DNA from: CAYOEZ01 sp964402955
Lineage (GTDB): Bacteria > Chloroflexota > DTOL01 > DAOUCN01
Direction: 5' to 3'
Length of the DNA: 26,316 nt
Assembly: GCA_964402955.1 (NCBI GenBank)
Contig: CAYOEZ010000039.1
Location: 1-26,316, forward strand
Within the stretch, counting starts at the first letter, position 1. Each line of letters begins with the position of its first letter. A program made the translations under genes and the position numbers. Below, in pieces: positions 21,976 through 26,316 of this stretch. A model generated the notes under the pieces. That model did not search any database and was not told the origin of the DNA. It was given only the letters and a program-made list of their open reading frames with translations.

Positions 21976-23880
21976 ATGTCTGTTGGCGGAACCTGGGGCA
22001 AGATTCTGCATGTTGATTTAACAAGCGGTCGAACCTGGATTGAAACCTTACCTGATGACATCTACCTGCAACTTGTTGGCGGACGAGGCCTGGTTGCTTA
22101 CCTTCTCCTGCGCCATGTACCCAGAGGCGCAGACCCGTTAGGCCCCGAGAATCTCTTGATCTTCGCTCCTGGCATCTTACAGGGCACAAACTTGCATGGC
22201 GCAGGCCGGCATGGCGTGGGCGGCAAGAGCCCGCTCAGCGGTGGGCTGGGCAGCGCTGAGGCTGGCGGCTGGTGGGGGCACGAATTCAAGCGCACCGGCC
22301 ATGACGCCCTCGTTGTGCATGGCCAGGCCAGCAAACCTGTCTATCTGTGGATTCACAATGACCAGGTCGAGATTCTGCCGGCCGGCCATCTCTGGGGACG
22401 TGACGTCGCTGATGTGCAAGCCGCTATTCGCAGCGAGCGCGGCGACGAGCGCATCCGTGTTGCCCAATGTGGCATTGCCGGAGAGAACAAAGTTCTTGTC
22501 TCCTGCATCATCCACGACAACAACCGCGCCGCGGGGCGAAGCGGGCTGGGCGCGATCATGGGCAGCAAGAATCTCAAGGCTGTGGCCGTGCGGGGGACGC
22601 AAACCGTCGCCGTTGCCGACCGCAACCGCCTTCTGACCGTGTCCAAATGGCTCGGTGAGAACTACAAGACACTCAATGAGGGCATGATCAGGGAAGGGAC
22701 GCCCAGCAACGTCATGAGTCTCAACGTGACGGGCGGCCTGCCCACACGCAATTTCCAGGACTCGTCATTTCCTGCCGCCGAAAACATCAGCAGCCGTGTC
22801 CTGCACAGCACTGTCATCAAAGACCGCGACACCTGCCAGGCCTGCCCCATCAATTGCAAGCTCGTCGCTTCTTACGATGGGGAAGATTTTCCTGACCAGC
22901 CCGACCTCAAGACCAGCCTTAAGGGCAAGGTTCAGGTCGAGGCTGCCTATGGCGGCCCAGAATACGAAACCATCGGCGCTTTTGGCAGCGACTGTGGCGT
23001 CAACGATACGGTTGCCGTGACCAAGGCCAACGAGTTGTGTTCGCGCTGGGGGCTCGACAGCATCAGCACGGGCGCAACTATCGCGTTCGTCATGGAATTG
23101 GTTGAGCGCGGCATCTTGACCAGGGAACAAAGCGGCGGATTCTTGCCTCGTTTTGGCGATCCGGATGCCATGCTCGCCGCCGTGGACATGATCGCTCACC
23201 GCCGTGGCTTCGGCGACCTGATGGCGCTGGGCAGCAAACGGCTGGCAAAGCTGATCGGCAACGGCGCTGACCAGTACCTGGTGGAAGTCAAGGGTCAGGA
23301 ATTGCCCTTGCACGAGCCGCGCCTCAAGCACGGGCTTGGCGTGGGCTATGCGATCGCTCCCACGGGCGCCGATCACATGATGAGCATCCACGACACGGGC
23401 TGGACCAAGCCTGGCCGCAACCTCGTGCGCATCAGCCCGGTGGCCCAGGTCGGTCCGCTGCCCGCTACTGATCTGGGCGCGCAGAAGATGACCATTGTCT
23501 ACCACGAGGCGAACTGGCGGCACTTCCTGGACAGCGCAGTCATCTGCATGTTCTACCCATACGACTATGCACAAATGGCCACAGCCATGAGCGGCGTGAC
23601 CGGCCATGAGTTCACGATTCACGATATCCTGAACGTCGGGCAACGTGTGCAGCACCTGTGCCGTGTCTTCAACCTGCGCGAGGGCTTCACGGCTGCCGAT
23701 GATCGCCTGCCCAAACGAGTTATGAGGGCCTTCACGAGCGGGCCCCTTGCCGGGATCGAGATTAGCGATGAGGCCTTTGCTAATGCCGTGCAGATGTGGT
23801 ATGGCATGATGGGATGGACTGCAGAGGGCGTGCCCACGGCGGAGCGGCTGGACAAACTGGGCGTCACCGCCATGATCTGA
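21976..23880 (+). CDS. Aldehyde:ferredoxin oxidoreductase (tungsten-pterin and 4Fe-4S enzyme)
   Basis: This 634-residue protein has the AOR family architecture: N-terminal domain with GRGLVAYLL (37-45) and APGILQGT (64-71), domain 2 with the iron-sulfur ligands Cys287, Cys290 and Cys294 (CxxCxxxC), and Cys524 (VICMF) as the likely fourth ligand. YGGPEYET (325-332) and GLDSISTG (359-366) are also family signatures. Such enzymes oxidise aldehydes to acids with ferredoxin as acceptor, using a W-bispterin cofactor in anaerobes. Next to a glycerate-kinase-like gene, glyceraldehyde is a plausible substrate (inference). The ATG is preceded by GAGG at 5 nt; an earlier in-frame ATG at 21796 overlaps the MoaD gene. 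Confidence 0.93.
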   Translation: MSVGGTWGKILHVDLTSGRTWIETLPDDIYLQLVGGRGLVAYLLLRHVPRGADPLGPENLLIFAPGILQGTNLHGAGRHGVGGKSPLSGGLGSAEAGGWWGHEFKRTGHDALVVHGQASKPVYLWIHNDQVEILPAGHLWGRDVADVQAAIRSERGDERIRVAQCGIAGENKVLVSCIIHDNNRAAGRSGLGAIMGSKNLKAVAVRGTQTVAVADRNRLLTVSKWLGENYKTLNEGMIREGTPSNVMSLNVTGGLPTRNFQDSSFPAAENISSRVLHSTVIKDRDTCQACPINCKLVASYDGEDFPDQPDLKTSLKGKVQVEAAYGGPEYETIGAFGSDCGVNDTVAVTKANELCSRWGLDSISTGATIAFVMELVERGILTREQSGGFLPRFGDPDAMLAAVDMIAHRRGFGDLMALGSKRLAKLIGNGADQYLVEVKGQELPLHEPRLKHGLGVGYAIAPTGADHMMSIHDTGWTKPGRNLVRISPVAQVGPLPATDLGAQKMTIVYHEANWRHFLDSAVICMFYPYDYAQMATAMSGVTGHEFTIHDILNVGQRVQHLCRVFNLREGFTAADDRLPKRVMRAFTSGPLAGIEISDEAFANAVQMWYGMMGWTAEGVPTAERLDKLGVTAMI

Positions 23881-23918
23881 CGACGGGTCACGCGCCCGGC
23901 CTGTGAGCAGTTGTGGAC

Positions 23919-23987
23919 ATGGGATCTAAAGACTTTCTCAGCCATGAGCACCATCATAACCACTACAAGGATGTAGCGCCCTTATGA
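23919..23987 (+). CDS. Possible 22-codon His-rich mini-ORF coupled to the kinase gene
   Basis: ATG 23919-23921 opens a 22-codon frame encoding MGSKDFLSHEHHHNHY and seven more residues. Its TGA (23985-23987) overlaps the kinase start as ATGA. Six of 22 residues are His, clustered as HEHHHNH, suggesting metal binding. No good Shine-Dalgarno precedes it, so it may be chance. It fills the 103-bp gap after the AOR gene. Confidence 0.3.
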   Translation: MGSKDFLSHEHHHNHYKDVAPL

Positions 23988-25441
23988 GGATTCTCAACCA
24001 GGATGCACTGGTTTCACATGGAAATGTCCGTGGACGCAAGGCCATTGTCGAGATTCTGGAAGCGGGTTTGGAGGCTGCTGATCCATACAACGCCACACGC
24101 AAGCTGATGCACGTGGCGGATGGAAAGCTGATTGTCGGCTGCAAAGACTTTGAGCCGGAGGGAGACCCCCGTTCCGGCGACGACATCATTGACCTCAACG
24201 ACACAGGCAGAATCTATGTTTTCGGCGCGGGCAAAGGCGTCATGCGCGTGGCCAGGGCGATCGAGGATGTGCTTGGCGACCGGCTGAGCGGCGGGCATGT
24301 CATTGCCAAGCACGGCGATAGCGAGACCCTGCGCCATATCGGCGTCACCTTCGGCGCACATCCTGTACCCGACGACGGCTGCGTGCTCGGCTGCGAGCGT
24401 ATCCTTGCGATGAGCCGTGGTCTCACGGCAAAAGACCTTGTCTTCACCATCGCCTGCAATGGCGTTTCTTCCCTGCTGACCAAGCCGATGCCCGGCATCA
24501 CGCTCGATGACATTCGCCGGGTCACCTACATCATGCAGATCGAGCGCGGCGCTCCCACCGGGGATCTCAACCCCATCCGCAATCACATCGACATGATGAA
24601 GGGCGGCAAGTTTTCGATGCACCTTCAACCAGCACGAGCGATTCACATCTTCGCCGCTCCATCACCCTCCTACAATCGCTTGATGCACGAGAACCTCTGG
24701 CTGCACAATCTACCAGAAGGCTCGACGTTCCAGAATGCACGGGCCATGCTCAAGAAGTGGGACGCCTATGACGCCGTTCCTACTTCGGTACGCGAGTTGC
24801 TGGAACAAGCAAACCCCCAAGACGAGACGATCAAAGCAGAACAGTTCGAGAAGACGCGCTTTCGCGTCTTTGGCATCATGCCTGCCCGCCTTGGCATGAT
24901 CCCCACGGCCAAGAAGACGGCCGAGAAGCTGGGCTTCAGAGCCCTCACGCTCGCCGACGACGTGCGCGTCGAAGCCCGTGAAGCTGGCCGTATGGCTGCT
25001 TTCATCGCCTGCACCATCGAAAAGACCGGCCAACCGGTCGAGCCGCCTGTTGCATTGTTCTCCTCGGGCGAAATGGTCGTGACCGTTGGCAAAGAGAACG
25101 GCATGGGCGGCCGCAATCAGGAATACTGCGTTGCTGCTGCCAGTGCGATCGCCAACAGCAAGAACGTGGTCATGGCGTCCGTTGACTCCGATGGCACCGA
25201 CGGTCCAGGCTGCCAGTTTTGCGAGGATGCTTTGGAGGGTGTCACCTGTCTGGCTGGCGGGGTTGTCGATGGCGAGACGCTGCGTGAGGCCAACGAACAG
25301 GGCATCGATCTGGTTGAGGCGCAGAAGCGGCACAGCACCTCTCCGGCGCTCTACAAGCTGGCCAGCGGCGTCGTCGCCACGCCCAACATCAGCATCAACG
25401 ACCTGACGATTACGCTGATCATGGCACGCGACAATGCTTAG
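23984..25441 (+). CDS. Glycerate 2-kinase-like protein (DUF4147/MOFRL family)
   Basis: This 485-residue protein has an N-terminal DUF4147-type domain (FGAGKG 80-85; IKGG-like MMKGGKF 204-210) and a C-terminal MOFRL domain with GMGGRNQE (373-380) and SDGTDG (402-407). Canonical members phosphorylate glycerate to 2-phosphoglycerate. The usual SGGGSALL-type loop is here ACNGVSSLL (157-165), so substrate or mechanism may differ. It follows the AOR gene on the same strand; oxidising an aldehyde and then phosphorylating the acid is the end of a non-phosphorylative Entner-Doudoroff route. The ATG overlaps the mini-ORF stop, and only a distant AAGGA (23967-23971) precedes it. Confidence 0.85.
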   Translation: MRILNQDALVSHGNVRGRKAIVEILEAGLEAADPYNATRKLMHVADGKLIVGCKDFEPEGDPRSGDDIIDLNDTGRIYVFGAGKGVMRVARAIEDVLGDRLSGGHVIAKHGDSETLRHIGVTFGAHPVPDDGCVLGCERILAMSRGLTAKDLVFTIACNGVSSLLTKPMPGITLDDIRRVTYIMQIERGAPTGDLNPIRNHIDMMKGGKFSMHLQPARAIHIFAAPSPSYNRLMHENLWLHNLPEGSTFQNARAMLKKWDAYDAVPTSVRELLEQANPQDETIKAEQFEKTRFRVFGIMPARLGMIPTAKKTAEKLGFRALTLADDVRVEAREAGRMAAFIACTIEKTGQPVEPPVALFSSGEMVVTVGKENGMGGRNQEYCVAAASAIANSKNVVMASVDSDGTDGPGCQFCEDALEGVTCLAGGVVDGETLREANEQGIDLVEAQKRHSTSPALYKLASGVVATPNISINDLTITLIMARDNA

Positions 25442-25443
25442 AA

Positions 25444-25575
25444 GCCTGTCGGAGAGCCAATGCCGGAGGTCATTTCTACCGCAGAGACGCAGAGATCGCC
25501 GAGAAAGAGCACAGAAACCATCAAGACCTCTGCGTACTCTGCGTCTCTGCGGTGAGACAACTGTCTCCGACAGGC
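25444..25575. repeat. 132-bp imperfect palindrome with 17-bp perfect inner arms
   Basis: Outer arms GCCTGTCGGAGA (25444-25455) and TCTCCGACAGGC (25564-25575) are perfect inverses. Inner arms 25478-25494 (ACCGCAGAGACGCAGAG) and 25537-25553 are perfect over 17 bp. The inner sequence resembles a dispersed palindromic repeat seen in several bacterial phyla, from memory. It lies between the kinase stop and the DapA-family start and could act as a processing or attenuation hairpin. Confidence 0.65.
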
Positions 25576-25626
25576 CGCTGGGCGCTGTCGTTCCGTAACA
25601 CAGGTGACCAGTTACATGGGGGATGT

Positions 25627-26316
25627 GTGAGCAAACCGTTCCGCGGCATATTTGCTATTCAACAGACTCCATTCGACGCAGCAGGCAACCTGGTGTGGGC
25701 CGATTTCGAACGTGAGGCCGACGCCATCGCCCGCTCGGGCGCGCATGGCTTCGTCTGGCCAGTCATGGCCAGTGAGTTTACCGTCATCTCCGCGGCTGAG
25801 CGCGTACAGGGCATGAAGCTGGCTGTCGAGACTATTGCCGGTCGTATTCCCGTTATTATAGGCGTCGCCGATACCAGCACAGCAGGCGCAGTCCAATTTG
25901 CGCACGAGGCTGCAACCTGCGGCGCTGATGGCATCATTGCCATGCCCCCCTGGGCGACCAAGTTCAGCCAACCAGCCCTATTTGAGGACTACTACACCGC
26001 ATTGGCTGCCGCGGCGAACCTGCCTGTCATTATCCAGAATGCCGACGCGCCGCTCGGCTCCAGCCTGCCGGCGAGGCTTGTTGTTGAGCTATGCGGTAAG
26101 ATTCCGCTGCTGCAATACGTGAAAGAGGAAAAGAATCCGCAGGGGCGCTCGGTGAGCGAGCTGATCGCGCTGGGCGCAGGCGCACTAAAGGGTGTCTTTT
26201 CTGGCGCATCGGCGCTCTATCTCTTTTCGGAATACAAACGGGGCGTGTGCGGCAACATGCCAGGGTGTGTTATCCCTGATGTTGACGCTCAGATCTGGAA
26301 CTTGCTGGAAGCGGGA
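25627..26316 (+). CDS. DapA-family lyase/aldolase, N-terminal 230 residues (runs off right edge)
   Basis: A GTG start at 25627 (GGGGGA just upstream, short spacing of about 3 nt) opens a frame to the window end. The protein follows the dihydrodipicolinate synthase/N-acetylneuraminate lyase/KDG aldolase barrel: RGIFAIQQTPF (6-16), GV.DTST (79-85), and the Schiff-base lysine Lys166 in QYVKEE (163-168), with SGASALYLFSEYKRG (192-206). The usual catalytic Tyr of the YNxP segment is Gln-Asn (IIQNADAP, 135-142), so it is not a standard DapA. In this locus a 2-keto-3-deoxy sugar acid is a plausible substrate. The broken copy at 6357-6779 is a homologue. Confidence 0.85.
   Translation, partial: MSKPFRGIFAIQQTPFDAAGNLVWADFEREADAIARSGAHGFVWPVMASEFTVISAAERVQGMKLAVETIAGRIPVIIGVADTSTAGAVQFAHEAATCGADGIIAMPPWATKFSQPALFEDYYTALAAAANLPVIIQNADAPLGSSLPARLVVELCGKIPLLQYVKEEKNPQGRSVSELIALGAGALKGVFSGASALYLFSEYKRGVCGNMPGCVIPDVDAQIWNLLEAG

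Noticed and set aside
22765..23655. A 296-codon minus-strand ORF opposite the AOR gene
   Set aside because: It is antisense to the iron-sulfur ligand and signature motifs of AOR.
25444..25575. CRISPR array or tandem repeat
   Set aside because: The repeated sequence occurs as inverted, not direct, copies and only once per arm; there are no regular spacers.

Overview
The window (26.3 kb, G+C rich) reads as a bacterial chromosome or metagenome contig. Gene families and style (sugar ABC importer with a Tat-type lipoprotein binding protein, LacI regulator, GH4 and GH42-like glycosidases, a tungsten-type aldehyde:ferredoxin oxidoreductase, many long palindromic intergenic repeats) suggest a heterotrophic, probably anaerobic Chloroflexota (Anaerolineae-like). 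That placement is inference; no rRNA or tRNA gene is visible.

Layout. Left flank (1-4200): a partial SGNH hydrolase on the minus strand, divergent from a TIM-barrel sugar isomerase/epimerase-like gene; a bidirectional terminator; then a minus-strand pair made of a divergent GroEL-like chaperonin and a cytosolic BNR/sialidase-type beta-propeller. Centre (4428-21265): one long minus-strand catabolic array. In transcription order it holds the LacI regulator, binding protein, two permeases, three flavin-reductase-like genes (four such domains), a GH42-like glycosidase, a 1070-residue double-FAD oxidoreductase with a HEAT-like tail, a GH4 glycosidase, a broken DapA-family gene, an SDR dehydrogenase and an enolase-superfamily sugar-acid dehydratase. 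Right (21407-26316): a divergent plus-strand unit with a structured leader, a MoaD/ThiS-like protein, an aldehyde ferredoxin oxidoreductase, a His-rich mini-ORF, a glycerate-2-kinase-like gene and a DapA-family aldolase running off the end.

How the genes may work together (inference). A glycoside is imported and cleaved by the GH4/GH42-like enzymes. The sugar is oxidised by the SDR and/or flavoenzymes, dehydrated by the enolase-superfamily enzyme and split by the right-hand DapA-family lyase. The aldehyde product is oxidised by the tungsten-type enzyme and phosphorylated by the MOFRL kinase. This is the order of a non-phosphorylative Entner-Doudoroff type route, divided over two divergent transcription units around the LacI gene. 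Two near-identical palindromic operators (CGTGAACGTTCACG) lie just downstream of a near-consensus promoter of the LacI gene.

Most distinctive items: a chaperonin in which the ATPase aspartate equivalent to GroEL D398 is arginine, paired with a beta-propeller; the cluster of flavin-reductase-like domains sharing an unfamiliar helical C-terminus; the double-FAD/HEAT fusion; a DapA gene with about 155 codons deleted; a possible SD-masking leader before the tungsten-enzyme genes; and several families of long intergenic palindromes.
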